From Bacillota bacterium (GTDB lineage: Bacteria; Bacillota; Clostridia; Acetivibrionales; DTU013), in assembly GCA_023412665.1 (NCBI GenBank), contig JAEZCA010000036.1, positions 1 to 20,800 of the forward strand: a stretch of DNA of 20,800 bases, given 5' to 3'. Every line of letters begins with the position of its first letter. Positions within the stretch are counted from its first letter, which is position 1. Shown in pieces: positions 12,849 to 20,800 of the stretch. The translations under genes were made by a program, and so were the position numbers. The notes under the pieces were generated by a model. The model was given only the letters and a program-made list of their open reading frames with translations, did no database searches and was not told the origin of the DNA.

Positions 12849-15806
12849 TTACTCCACAAGGATAATATATGCATCTCCCGTGGCACTTTTATCTTTTTTG
12901 ATAACTCTCAAAACAGTTCCTTTTTTTATCTTTGTTGGATCTATTATTGAACCGTTTTCAATCGCTATAGTATTATTTTGAATTTTAACAGTGGTATCAG
13001 GGCAATTGTCCCATAAATATTTGGTTGTGTTATAAATACTGGCCTTTCGCAGGCTGATCTCACCTGCCTCCGATGCATAAACAGTACCTTTTATATTTTC
13101 TATACCATATGGAGCAGTACTGACTAACACAGCATTTGTACCATTTGCGACAATATAGACTGTTCTTCGGAGATAGCTATCATCTCCAAATCCGACAAAT
13201 TCTCTGACATTCAGAACACCATCATCTGTCAGCACTCTAGTATCCAATGTAATATTGAAAGTTTTTGGTGTATTATAGTAGCTCCAATCAGTACCCTGCA
13301 GCTGCGAGAAGGATTCTACAGTAAAGCTCTTGTTTTCGACAATATCACTGATCCTGCCTCTATAGATCGCAAGAGTATTCTGATTTACAGGTTCTTCAAC
13401 CTTAATGACAGATGCATAATAATCACCGCTTGAATAATCCCTGTTAACAGCCATGTATGCCTTGTCATTGTTGCTTAGGCTGTTGCCGGCAACAAGTCTT
13501 CCGTCCTTAACAACTATACTTCCATCAGAAAATCCGACTTTTTTATTGTCGTTAGCCGCAACAAAGCTGTTTGATCCGGAAATAACATTGGAAATCGTAT
13601 CGCTTGTAACAGGTACTTCGGTATCCATACTGTTACGATAGGATATTAGGACAGCCCTTTCCTCTCCTCCATAAGTTTTTTCCACGGCAATGTACGCATC
13701 ATTGTTATAAAGCAGTTTGTTTGCGTTATCAATATCAAGCAATTTATCATTTGCATATATTTTGTAGCCGTCTGCTAATGAAATAGATGTGAAACCCTTC
13801 TTGTCTGTGAGTTCCCAGTTGCCTCGTTTAAAAACCTGCATGCCCAGTACTGTGATTTTTTCCGAAATATCGTCAAGCTTAGTTATTTTACCTCGGTATA
13901 TATTGCTTATGAAATGTTCATCACCTTCTATAGTAATTTCGACAATCTCTGTCGATTTGCTGCTTTCGTTAAGAAGCATTCTCACACGGTCGCCATCATT
14001 TAAGGCACTAATGCCTACGAGCCGCTTATCCCTTATTACGATAATATTTTCATTTATATTCAGAATTTGCTGTATGCCATCCTCATATTCGACAACAATT
14101 TGTGATGGCATTTTTGAGATAACTTTAGCATAAGCTGTAGTGTAATTATCAACAGCGCTGACAGATTCAATATCCCCATTTTTGTCCAATCGCAGATATA
14201 CAGTATCACCCGCTTGCACACTATCAACGTTGTCAGGCCTGTGGTTCCTGAAAACTTCAGTTTTGTTCTGGTCAACATAATTGAACGTTCTCAGAACCGC
14301 TGAACTGTTATTTCCCGTACCTGATCCATCTTCATTAAACAATGTCAAAAAGCCTAAATCCGGATTGTTCTCCTCGACAATTCCTCTCACAATTCTTCTT
14401 GCTTCAGCATTTATACCTATATCCACACATCGGATCTCAGTAACAATATTATTACTATCGATTGTCAGTATTGCAGCAGCGTCGCTGGTCACATCTGCAA
14501 GGTTGGCTTTTATGCCATTTATGGCAACAGGTATCCCCTTCCCGATCTTGTAAGTTGTTCTCTCAGAATCCGACCAGGAGAACGAATTGCCTTCGATAAT
14601 ATCCTTCATATCAGGGTAATCCGTCTCAAATAACTGTATTACATCAAGCAAAAGATTAGCTCGGTCAACACTATGTATCTGCGCTGCGATATATCGAACA
14701 TCATTCACATTTGAAACCACTTCTGCATATTTTACAATATTATTGCTGTCGGATATATAGTGAAGCCTGTCCCCTTTTTCAAGCAGACTGCTGTTGCCAA
14801 TTACCCCATCTTTATATACAATGATTTCGCTTTTTTGTCCTGGCAGGGACAGTCCTGCATTTTCATCCCTGCCTCCGGATGCCGCACCGGCCTGGGCAGT
14901 TGTTAATATTACAGAGTAACTGCCATTTGCATTAGTTATGTAAATCTCTTTTCCTGCCTTTTTAGTATCGCCGGTGTAGTCACTTGTAGATGTTATTCTT
15001 TCTATAATGCCTGAGTTTTTAACATACTTGATAGCAGTCAATACTTCGTTCTCAGCATTTTTTACTATTTGAGCACATTGTTCTCTGGTTATCGATTGAG
15101 TTGGGTTGATTCTGCTATTGCTGCCCGATACAATCCCTTTCCTTAACAACGCTTCAACATAAGGAAGTTTGTCTGGATCCGTTCTGCGCCAGTCGGAATA
15201 ATTCAGCACCTCTTGCTGTGTTGCTTCCGGCTGGATGCCCAATGTTCTGGCTAACCAATAAATCATTTCCTGTCTCTGTGCTGCACTTTTTCTATTAAAG
15301 CTGTCCTCTGGAAGTGTCGTCTGATCTGCATTTAAGGCATCTGACAGATTACGGGCTGAAATCAAACCCTCATTTGCAGCCAGCTGCAGAAAGCCATCAT
15401 ACAGGACCTCTAATGGATCAGTCTTTTTGTTCGCCTGTCCCCTGGCATTATTTATTGCATTCCCAAGCTGCTGTGCCTCAGCCTCGCGCCCAGCCGCCCT
15501 GTATGCCATCGCGACCGCCTCTTCCTTGGTGATGGGGACAGTTCTTCCAAATCGTCCGCTTATATCTTTGAACCCCTTTAGTATTCCAAGCGCTCCTGTC
15601 TCATAAACAGCTTCCTTTGACCACAAGTTGGCATCTATATCAGAATACCTAAGGTAATTGAGCACTGAGTCTGCTCCATTGTCTCCATAATATAAGTCCC
15701 TCTGTTCTTCGGCTTTAACCAAGGGGGACAGTTCTATCAAAGCAAGCAAAAGTGTAAAGATAACAAATTTATATTTCAGTTTATGTAGTTTGATCAATTG
15801 AAGCAT
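12849..15806 (-). CDS. Large exported protein with N-terminal SLH domains and a repetitive beta-rich body
   Basis: The protein has 985 residues. A signal peptide covers about 1-32 (VIFTLLLALIELSPLVKA). SLH-like units follow at about 54-106 (WSKEAVYETGALGILKGF, ITKEEAVAMAYRAAG) and 205-258 (YVEALLRKGIVSG, SITREQCAQIV), with a less clear one between. The remaining roughly 700 residues look like repeated beta modules. For example, IYRGKITKLDD and IYRGRISDIVE each open a block that contains a GxW-type site about 20 residues on. The ATG at 15806 touches its only GAGAGG; a TTG three codons later (15797) has that site at a 9-nt spacing and may be the real start. It carries two in-frame GGGGACAGTTCT motifs (15534 and 15724). 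Its function is unknown; SLH domains imply cell-wall anchoring. Confidence 0.87.
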   Translation of the reverse strand: MLQLIKLHKLKYKFVIFTLLLALIELSPLVKAEEQRDLYYGDNGADSVLNYLRYSDIDANLWSKEAVYETGALGILKGFKDISGRFGRTVPITKEEAVAMAYRAAGREAEAQQLGNAINNARGQANKKTDPLEVLYDGFLQLAANEGLISARNLSDALNADQTTLPEDSFNRKSAAQRQEMIYWLARTLGIQPEATQQEVLNYSDWRRTDPDKLPYVEALLRKGIVSGSNSRINPTQSITREQCAQIVKNAENEVLTAIKYVKNSGIIERITSTSDYTGDTKKAGKEIYITNANGSYSVILTTAQAGAASGGRDENAGLSLPGQKSEIIVYKDGVIGNSSLLEKGDRLHYISDSNNIVKYAEVVSNVNDVRYIAAQIHSVDRANLLLDVIQLFETDYPDMKDIIEGNSFSWSDSERTTYKIGKGIPVAINGIKANLADVTSDAAAILTIDSNNIVTEIRCVDIGINAEARRIVRGIVEENNPDLGFLTLFNEDGSGTGNNSSAVLRTFNYVDQNKTEVFRNHRPDNVDSVQAGDTVYLRLDKNGDIESVSAVDNYTTAYAKVISKMPSQIVVEYEDGIQQILNINENIIVIRDKRLVGISALNDGDRVRMLLNESSKSTEIVEITIEGDEHFISNIYRGKITKLDDISEKITVLGMQVFKRGNWELTDKKGFTSISLADGYKIYANDKLLDIDNANKLLYNNDAYIAVEKTYGGEERAVLISYRNSMDTEVPVTSDTISNVISGSNSFVAANDNKKVGFSDGSIVVKDGRLVAGNSLSNNDKAYMAVNRDYSSGDYYASVIKVEEPVNQNTLAIYRGRISDIVENKSFTVESFSQLQGTDWSYYNTPKTFNITLDTRVLTDDGVLNVREFVGFGDDSYLRRTVYIVANGTNAVLVSTAPYGIENIKGTVYASEAGEISLRKASIYNTTKYLWDNCPDTTVKIQNNTIAIENGSIIDPTKIKKGTVLRVIKKDKSATGDAYIILVE

Positions 15807-15838
15807 CCTCTCACTAAAAAGATAGTTATATAAAAGCT

Positions 15839-15882
15839 AAACCGATATACATCAGGTTCAGACCTGTAATATATATCGGTTT
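15839..15882 (-). terminator. Hairpin between argS and the SLH genes, probable terminator
   Basis: AAACCGATATA/TATATCGGTTT forms an 11-bp perfect outer stem, with an inner CAGGT/ACCTG stem. On the minus strand it is followed by AGCTTTTATAT, a weak U-tract. It lies 115 nt after the argS stop and about 30 nt before the SLH gene, so attenuation ahead of the SLH operon is also possible. Confidence 0.45.
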
Positions 15883-15997
15883 ATAATGCTTGAAAATTAA
15901 TATTTTGCTGGTCTTGCCAGTTTAAATTTCTGTTACAGAGATCACGTTGCTTACAGAAACGTCCCCATTGATAATTTATGAAACATCCCCATTCGGC

Positions 15998-17692
15998 TTA
16001 CATTCTTTCCGGTGCGCTTATGCTTAAAATATCCAGTACATTCTTAATCACTATCTGCGTCGCTGAAACAAGCACAAGCCTTGCCTTCATGATGTTTTCC
16101 TCTTCTCCCTTTACCCTGCAGGCATTATAAAAGCTGTGGAAGAGCGAAGCTACATCAGTCACGTATCTGGTCAGGCGGCTGGGTTCAAGAGTCTGTGCTG
16201 AGATCCTGATTTCATCAGGGTACTCGGCAAGCTTTTTTATAAGCTCCATTTCTTCAGGGGCACTAAGCAACGTCAGATCTGTATCTTCCACTCCAGGCAC
16301 ACTAATACCCTCGCTTTCGATCAGCCGAAGCATGCTGCATATCCTGGCATGGGCATATTGGACATAGTAGACAGGGTTCTCGTTAGACTGCTTGACCGCA
16401 AGATCTAGGTCAAAATCCAAATGGCTGCCTGAAGCCTTTGTGTTAAATATAAACCGGGCAGCGTCCCTGCCGACCTCTTCCAGAAGATCCTCCAATGATA
16501 TCGCCCTGCCTGTCCTCTTTGACATCCTTGCTACTTCACCATTCTTAAACAGCCGTACCAACTGGAATATAACTATATCGAGTTTTGACGAATCTATCCC
16601 TAGTGCACTGACTGCAGCCTTCATCCTGGCCACATGTCCGTGATGGTCAGCGCCCAGCAGGTTAATTACCCTATCAAAACCACGCTTTGAGAACTTATTT
16701 CTGTGATATGCAATATCAGAAGCAAAATACGTAGGCAGTCCATTGTTCCTGATAATAACTTCATCCTTCTCGACACCAAAATCTGTAGCCTTGAACCATT
16801 GCGCACCTTCTTTTTCGGTCACAAGATTGTTATCCCTCAAGAACTTTAGCGTTTCTTCAAGTTCACCGCTATCATACAGCGATTGCTCAGAGAACCACAC
16901 ATCGTATTTGATGCCATAAGCCTCAAGCCCTTTTCTAATCCTCTCAAGGTTCTTAGGCAATGCATAGCTGACAAGTTCTCTGCGCCTTTCTTCACTATCG
17001 GCTTCAAGCAGCTTGTCGCCGTACTGCTCAACATAATTCTTCATATGATCGATTATATCTTCGCCCTGGTATCCGTCTTCGGGAAATTGGATTGCATCAT
17101 TACCTTTCAACAACTGTATATATCTTGCTTCTAATGAAATGCCAAACTTCTCTATTTGGTTTCCTGCATCGTTGACATAAAATTCGCGTGTCACATCGTA
17201 GCCCGCAGCCTTAAGCACACTGGCTATACAGTCACCAAGCGCTCCACCTCTGGCATTTCCCATGTGCAGCGGACCTGTTGGATTAGCGCTTACAAATTCA
17301 ACCATGACCTTCTGTCCATGGCCAATGTCAATTTTCCCATAATCCTCTCGCTCACGGCTGATTATCTCTAATGTGTCGTAGAGCCATGAGCTCTTAAGGT
17401 AAAAATTAATAAAGCCTGGGCCAGCGCTTTCGGCTCTGCTAATGTATGTATTAGTGAAATCCATGTTAGCCATCAGTATAGCAGCTGTTTGCGCTGGTGC
17501 TTTTCTCACCTGCTTCGCCAGCTGCATGGCAATATTTGTGGAAAATTCACCATGTTCCTTTTCCTTCGGTGTCTCGACCGTTATCTCATTGACCGTACAA
17601 TCTGGCAATTCGCCTTTGTTTATTGCCGATATCAATGCATTATTAACTATATTCCGGACCTGTCCCCTTATGTTTTCTATTAAGTTTGTCAT
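15998..17692 (-). CDS. argS: Arginyl-tRNA synthetase
   Basis: This class I enzyme charges tRNA-Arg with arginine. The 564 residues are the usual length. The HIGH-like motif is HMGN (143-146) in SANPTGPLHMGNARGG, and the KMSKS-like motif is MSKRT (390-394). The first roughly 100 residues are the ArgRS-specific N-terminal domain (EFSTNIAMQLAK, AGPGFINFYL). The C-terminal anticodon-binding helices contain YVQYAHARICSMLRL. I chose the ATG at 17692: AAGG lies 8 nt and GGGAGG 12 nt upstream. The longer frame from 17755 would add 21 residues overlapping ywiB and is unlikely. The start overlaps the 3' end of ywiB by 50 nt, so translation is probably coupled. This pairing with a DUF1934 gene also occurs in Bacillus. 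Confidence 0.96.
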   Translation of the reverse strand: MTNLIENIRGQVRNIVNNALISAINKGELPDCTVNEITVETPKEKEHGEFSTNIAMQLAKQVRKAPAQTAAILMANMDFTNTYISRAESAGPGFINFYLKSSWLYDTLEIISREREDYGKIDIGHGQKVMVEFVSANPTGPLHMGNARGGALGDCIASVLKAAGYDVTREFYVNDAGNQIEKFGISLEARYIQLLKGNDAIQFPEDGYQGEDIIDHMKNYVEQYGDKLLEADSEERRRELVSYALPKNLERIRKGLEAYGIKYDVWFSEQSLYDSGELEETLKFLRDNNLVTEKEGAQWFKATDFGVEKDEVIIRNNGLPTYFASDIAYHRNKFSKRGFDRVINLLGADHHGHVARMKAAVSALGIDSSKLDIVIFQLVRLFKNGEVARMSKRTGRAISLEDLLEEVGRDAARFIFNTKASGSHLDFDLDLAVKQSNENPVYYVQYAHARICSMLRLIESEGISVPGVEDTDLTLLSAPEEMELIKKLAEYPDEIRISAQTLEPSRLTRYVTDVASLFHSFYNACRVKGEEENIMKARLVLVSATQIVIKNVLDILSISAPERM

Positions 17693-18122
17693 TCGATTGC
17701 CTTGCCTCCCTGATTGACATGCAAAAATCATTTTCGCCTGTTCCGTTATTATCAATTTCCAATTGATACCCTATTCTGATTTCTCCTCCGCTGTCATCTA
17801 TCCTAACATTTACTTCGTTAGCAGTCACTCCTATCGTGAATGCGCCGAATTCCGTATCATAATATGATACATGTTTCTGTCCCTGCTGAAATACAAATTG
17901 TGAATTGACCGAACCTGCTCTGATTAACGTCACTATTCCATCGAGTACTTTCAATGTGGTTGTTGTACCGCTCATTCCAGTTACTTCGCTTTCATCATAG
18001 GTTACAAAATATGCTTCATCCTTTTTATAATATTTCCCTTCAGTAACCAGTTCAAGAATATTTTCCACCTGATCATTGGACGATTGCGTGCCCTTAACCG
18101 AAATTATTACATTTTTATCCAT
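17643..18122 (-). CDS. ywiB: DUF1934 / YwiB family beta-barrel protein
   Basis: The protein has about 159 residues, with alternating beta strands and family-type phrases: VIISVKGTQ near the start, EGKYYKKDEAYFVTYDESEVTGM, TTTLKVLDG and GQKHVSYYDTEFG. The family has a lipocalin-like fold and no proven biochemical role. It typically sits just before argS, as here. I chose the ATG at 18122, 11 nt after AAAGG, over a GTG at 18134 that touches the same site. The C-terminus runs about 20 residues past the point where I expect the family to end (after CMSIREA) and enters the argS coding region. A hairpin-forming GCGGTAAACCGC (18142-18153) lies just upstream of the ribosome binding site. Confidence 0.85.
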   Translation of the reverse strand: MDKNVIISVKGTQSSNDQVENILELVTEGKYYKKDEAYFVTYDESEVTGMSGTTTTLKVLDGIVTLIRAGSVNSQFVFQQGQKHVSYYDTEFGAFTIGVTANEVNVRIDDSGGEIRIGYQLEIDNNGTGENDFCMSIREARQSNDKLNRKHKGTGPEYS

Positions 18123-18201
18123 TCCAACACGCACCTTTCCCGCGGTAAACCGCTTTTATCAGTTTTCTTTCAACATAAATATCGATGCTCCCGGATTAAC
18201 A

Positions 18202-19014
18202 TCAATACTTCTCAATATCCACCTTCTCTGCAGAATTTACTGTTACTCCAAGTATTATACTGCACAATGCTTCAAATTTCTCAACGCTGTCGCTAGTGTA
18301 ATAGCTGTATACAGGTTTACATCCAGGTTCTCTTTGTATATTGTTGTCAAAAATTTCGCTTTTTACAACTCTAGCGACCTCTTGAGCAGAACTTACTAAT
18401 TTTACTCCATTTCCCATAACTTTGGCAATTGTATTCTTCAATAAAGGATAATGAGTACAACCGAGTACCAAAGTGTCAACTCCGATTTCCTTAATTGACC
18501 TAAGGTATTGCTCCGCTACCTGGTATGTTATATTGTTCTCCCACCACTCCTGGCCTTCTTCAACAAGAGGAACAAAAAGGGGACAGGCCCTCTGAAATAT
18601 TTCTATACTATTATCTATTTTGTTTATGGCCTTTTGATAAGCACAACTATTTATAGTCGCAGTCGTCCCTATAATCCCAAGCTTTTTATTTTTAGTTTCT
18701 GCAACGGCTGCCCTGGCTCCTGCACCTATTACCTCTATAATAGGCAAATGGTGACTTTTTTTAACAATCTCATAACCGTGTGCGCTCATTGTATTACATG
18801 CTATAACTATCATTTTAATATCATGACTTAATAAAAACCGAATATTCTGTAGTGTATATTTAATAACCGTGTCACTTGACTTAGTCCCATATGGTGCACG
18901 CCCACTGTCACCAAAGTAAATCAGGCTCTCACCAGGCAACTGATCAGCAATTTCTTTAAATACAGTAAGACCTCCAAGACCAGAATCGAATATTCCTATA
19001 GGCCTATTATCCAT
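18202..19014 (-). CDS. murI: Glutamate racemase
   Basis: MurI converts L-glutamate to D-glutamate for peptidoglycan precursors. The 270-residue protein has the family start IGIFDSGLGGLTV (D10, S11) and YFGDSGRAPYG. The two catalytic cysteines are C73 in IACNTMSA and C186 in LVLGCTHYPLL, with H188 after the second. ACPLFVPLVEEG (143-154) is also a family block. It lies 38 nt after ddl and 67 nt before ywiB. The ATG at 19014 has GGGGG about 10 nt upstream. Together with ddl it supplies two of the D-amino-acid steps of cell-wall synthesis. A GGGGACAG motif at 18579 (plus strand) falls in the codons for the conserved CPL block. Confidence 0.95.
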   Translation of the reverse strand: MDNRPIGIFDSGLGGLTVFKEIADQLPGESLIYFGDSGRAPYGTKSSDTVIKYTLQNIRFLLSHDIKMIVIACNTMSAHGYEIVKKSHHLPIIEVIGAGARAAVAETKNKKLGIIGTTATINSCAYQKAINKIDNSIEIFQRACPLFVPLVEEGQEWWENNITYQVAEQYLRSIKEIGVDTLVLGCTHYPLLKNTIAKVMGNGVKLVSSAQEVARVVKSEIFDNNIQREPGCKPVYSYYTSDSVEKFEALCSIILGVTVNSAEKVDIEKY

Positions 19015-19052
19015 GTTTATATTTCCCCCAAAATTAACAGCACCAAACAGTG

Positions 19053-20147
19053 CTAGTTGTCTATGTCTCTTTTGTTATCTTCAAATCTCTCCAGTGCAAG
19101 TTCGATCAATCGCTCTATCAATTTACTGTATGGTATGCCCGAAGCCGCCCATAATTTGGAATACATACTGATTTGAGTGAAGCCGGGCATAGTATTTATC
19201 TCATTAATTAGAATCTCATTTGTGCCCATGCGCACAAAAAAATCAACTCTTGACAGACCTGAACAGTCTAATGCCTTAAATGCCCTTACCGCATAGTTTC
19301 TAATCTGTTCTATTATATCAGCTGGAAGATTGGCTGGTATAATAACTTCAGAACTGTCCCCACTCATATACTTCGCTTCGTAGTCATAAAACTCATTACA
19401 TGGTACCACTTCACCTACCGTTGATGCAATAGGTTCATCATTACCAAGTACTGCGCATTCAACTTCGCGGCCGTCAATAAACTCTTCAACAAGTATTTTT
19501 CTATCATATCTTGCAGCTAGCTGCAGGGCAGCCTCAAGTTCACTGCTGTCGTGCACCTTGCTCACACCGACAGATGATCCTGCATTTGAAGGCTTCACAA
19601 AGCAAGGGAAAGACATGGTGCGTTCAATATCAGCAACAATAGAGCTAAATTCACTACTTATATGTTTACGGTTATAAACGAGATATTTCCCCTGAGGCAA
19701 GCCTTCCTTTTCAAAGACAATTTTAGCATAAGCTTTATCCATTCCTAATGCAGAACCAAGCACTCCGCATCCTACATATGGAATACCCGCCAGCTCAAAT
19801 AGTCCCTGAATTGTACCGTCTTCTCCGTTGCAGCCATGTAATACTGGGAATACAACATCTATTTTCTTATTGTCCTTTTCTACCTCTGCTATTGCCGATC
19901 CTGCTGTCAATAGGACCTGCTGTGACTTCTGGCGTGATTCCGCCAATGCCTGCCATTCACCCGTTCCAATAAGGCCTATCGGGCCATCGTAGGATAGCCA
20001 ACTTCCTTCCTTTGTTATTCCTATCATAGCAACATCATATTTCTCTGTATCGATATTTCTTAAAACCGCTTCTGCCGAAAACCTTGATACCTCATGTTCA
20101 GAGGACTGTCCCCCAAATATTATCGCAACTCTTTTTTTGTCATTCAT
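19053..20147 (-). CDS. ddl: D-alanine--D-alanine ligase
   Basis: Ddl joins two D-alanines with ATP to make the peptidoglycan dipeptide. The 364-residue ATP-grasp protein shows IIFGGQSSEHEVS (9-21, with catalytic E17), HGCNGEDGTIQG (104-115), LGMDKAYAK (134-142), PSNAGSSVGV (186-195), EEFIDGREVE (221-230) and NEINTMPGFT (315-324). The specificity loop reads EFYDYEAKY (252-260), the form seen in D-Ala-D-Ala enzymes. It is not the D-lactate or D-serine type of vancomycin resistance ligases. AGGTGG lies 10 nt before the ATG. A promoter candidate lies 55-83 nt upstream, so ddl probably leads the ddl-murI-ywiB-argS unit. Confidence 0.96.
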   Translation of the reverse strand: MNDKKRVAIIFGGQSSEHEVSRFSAEAVLRNIDTEKYDVAMIGITKEGSWLSYDGPIGLIGTGEWQALAESRQKSQQVLLTAGSAIAEVEKDNKKIDVVFPVLHGCNGEDGTIQGLFELAGIPYVGCGVLGSALGMDKAYAKIVFEKEGLPQGKYLVYNRKHISSEFSSIVADIERTMSFPCFVKPSNAGSSVGVSKVHDSSELEAALQLAARYDRKILVEEFIDGREVECAVLGNDEPIASTVGEVVPCNEFYDYEAKYMSGDSSEVIIPANLPADIIEQIRNYAVRAFKALDCSGLSRVDFFVRMGTNEILINEINTMPGFTQISMYSKLWAASGIPYSKLIERLIELALERFEDNKRDIDN

Positions 20148-20201
20148 ATATTATCATCCACCTAAATATGTAATTGACTTCACCATTTAAATATATTGTC
20201 T

Positions 20202-20230
20202 ATTTTACTATTTAAGTACAATGACTTCAA
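20202..20230 (-). promoter_or_regulatory. Promoter candidate for the ddl operon
   Basis: On the minus strand TTGAAG (20225-20230), a 17-nt spacer and TAAAAT (20202-20207) match the sigma-A consensus at 4 of 6 and 5 of 6 positions, about 55 nt upstream of the ddl ATG. Confidence 0.45.
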
Positions 20231-20349
20231 TAGGCAGTGCAGTGGGACATTTCTCCTATATGATCATTTTCTCGTAAGGCATAATGATAACTAGTTTATG
20301 CTAAACTGAACAGGATAAAGAATAATTTAATCAATATCATAACGCATCT

Positions 20350-20529
20350 TTCAAAGAAAAATTCTCTACAGTCGAAAATTTTTCTTGCCTCTGCACGTTT
20401 CAACGAGGCGGGAGATATACTCGCCGCCTGAAATGCCGAATGGTACCCGCCACCAAGCGTTTTTCAGCCTAAGGGCTGAAAATACGTAAAGAAATGGGGC
20501 GGAGGGGACCCATCTGTTGCATCGTTATA
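20350..20529. repeat. Structured intergenic repeat, copy 2 (short form)
   Basis: The same block order as 6482-6734: an A/T hairpin (AAGAAAAATT 20354-20363 with AATTTTTCTT 20377-20386), GTTTCAACGAGGC, GGTACCCGCCACCAAGCG, a hairpin TTTTCAGCCT/GGGCTGAAAA, a G-rich block GGGGCGGAGGGG, then CCCATCT and ATCGTTATA. In the CAGCC hairpin the C-to-T change relative to copy 1 keeps a G-T pair. Where copy 1 has two extra modules, this copy has a compact hairpin GGCGGGAG/CTCGCCGCC (20407-20428). Confidence 0.75.
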
Positions 20530-20658
20530 TTCGCAAATAATCCGGATAGAAATCATTAGATCGCGGAGCATATATATGCTAGTTATATACTAGTTATTGG
20601 GAGTTGCATACAATTTATGAAAGGCGTATTTTAAAAAGCAATAAAAACAGAATCTTCC

Positions 20659-20799
20659 CTAAAATAGATCAAATAAAATGATTTTATCAAAAATATCCTT
20701 ATATATTAATCCGCCCTGTTCTAGCAGTTCATAACCTCTATTGCATAATTTAGAGCAACCGGATAATGTTATATCTATTACATATTCGCATATCTGCCT
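20659..20799 (-). CDS. C-terminal fragment of an unidentified gene cut by the right edge
   Basis: Reading in from the right edge on the minus strand, one frame is open for 46 codons and ends in TAG at 20659-20661. Another frame closes within 20 codons. The peptide begins RQICEYVIDITLSGCSKLC and ends KDIFDKIILFDLF. It is mostly hydrophobic and helical, with normal codon use. There is no start codon in the window because the gene continues to the right. It vaguely resembles the C-terminal ligand domain of helical transcription regulators such as TetR, but I cannot support a family. Confidence 0.55.
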   Translation of the reverse strand, partial: RQICEYVIDITLSGCSKLCNRGYELLEQGGLIYKDIFDKIILFDLF

Positions 20800-20800
20800 G

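Larger units (their letters stand above)
20148..20658. other. 511-base gap upstream of ddl
   Basis: No supported gene. It holds the ddl promoter candidate, the second structured repeat (20350-20529), and an AT-rich stretch (20565-20600) with a palindrome GCATATATATGC and the direct repeat CTAGTTAT. I saw no clear terminator for the gene that ends at 20659. Confidence 0.6.

Noticed and set aside
352..20114. GGGGACAG as a polar chromosome-segregation (KOPS/Chi-like) signal
   Set aside because: Copies in genes occur on both strands, so no consistent polarity is visible in this window. Genome-wide data would be needed to reopen this.
19053..20147. Vancomycin-type D-Ala-D-Lac or D-Ala-D-Ser ligase
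   Set aside because: The specificity loop EFYDYEAKY and the cell-wall gene context fit a housekeeping D-Ala-D-Ala ligase. There are no vanH or vanX genes nearby.

Overview
The window looks like a piece of the chromosome of a spore-forming member of class Clostridia. The evidence is moderate-to-low GC, strong AGGAGG-type ribosome binding sites, a spoIIR gene, S-layer-homology (SLH) proteins, and the ywiB-argS and murI/ddl neighbourhoods typical of Firmicutes. I cannot name the genus from sequence alone. Every complete gene I can support lies on the minus strand, so the genes are best read from right to left.

Layout in the direction of transcription. At the right edge the C-terminal 46 codons of an unidentified gene end at 20659. 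A 500-base gap follows, holding one copy of a structured repeat. Next come ddl and murI (peptidoglycan D-Ala-D-Ala and D-Glu supply), ywiB (DUF1934) and argS. After a hairpin there are two exported SLH proteins and an S41 carboxy-terminal processing protease (PDZ plus peptidoglycan-binding domain). Then come spoIIR (the forespore signal for pro-sigma-E processing), guaB (an IMP dehydrogenase of the Tritrichomonas-like type) behind a near-consensus promoter, a second structured-repeat gap, greA behind a perfect-consensus promoter, and lysS. The last cluster is a stress-sigma module: a membrane protein with a degenerate, interrupted J-domain, rsbV, rsbW, a sigma-B/F-type sigma factor, and a second RsbW-type ATPase. 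At the left edge two tandem sigma-A promoters and a leader read out of the window, almost certainly into an rRNA operon.

Three things stand out. (1) A short motif, GGGGACAG (often GGGGACAGTTCT), occurs 16 times on the two strands. It occurs between genes, four times at exact 28-nt spacing in one gap, and inside several reading frames without disrupting them. (2) Two diverged copies of a roughly 180-250 nt multi-hairpin element (6482-6734 and 20350-20529) each sit just upstream of an operon promoter. (3) In the sigma module, the RsbW next to the sigma factor has lost key ATP-binding residues, while a second RsbW-like protein downstream keeps all of them. The module also begins with a membrane protein whose J-domain lacks HPD and is split by an acidic insert. 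This suggests a rewired partner-switch pathway.

No tRNA, CRISPR array, transposase gene or prophage gene was recognised. Gene starts were adjusted where ribosome binding sites or family numbering favoured a start other than the longest possible one.
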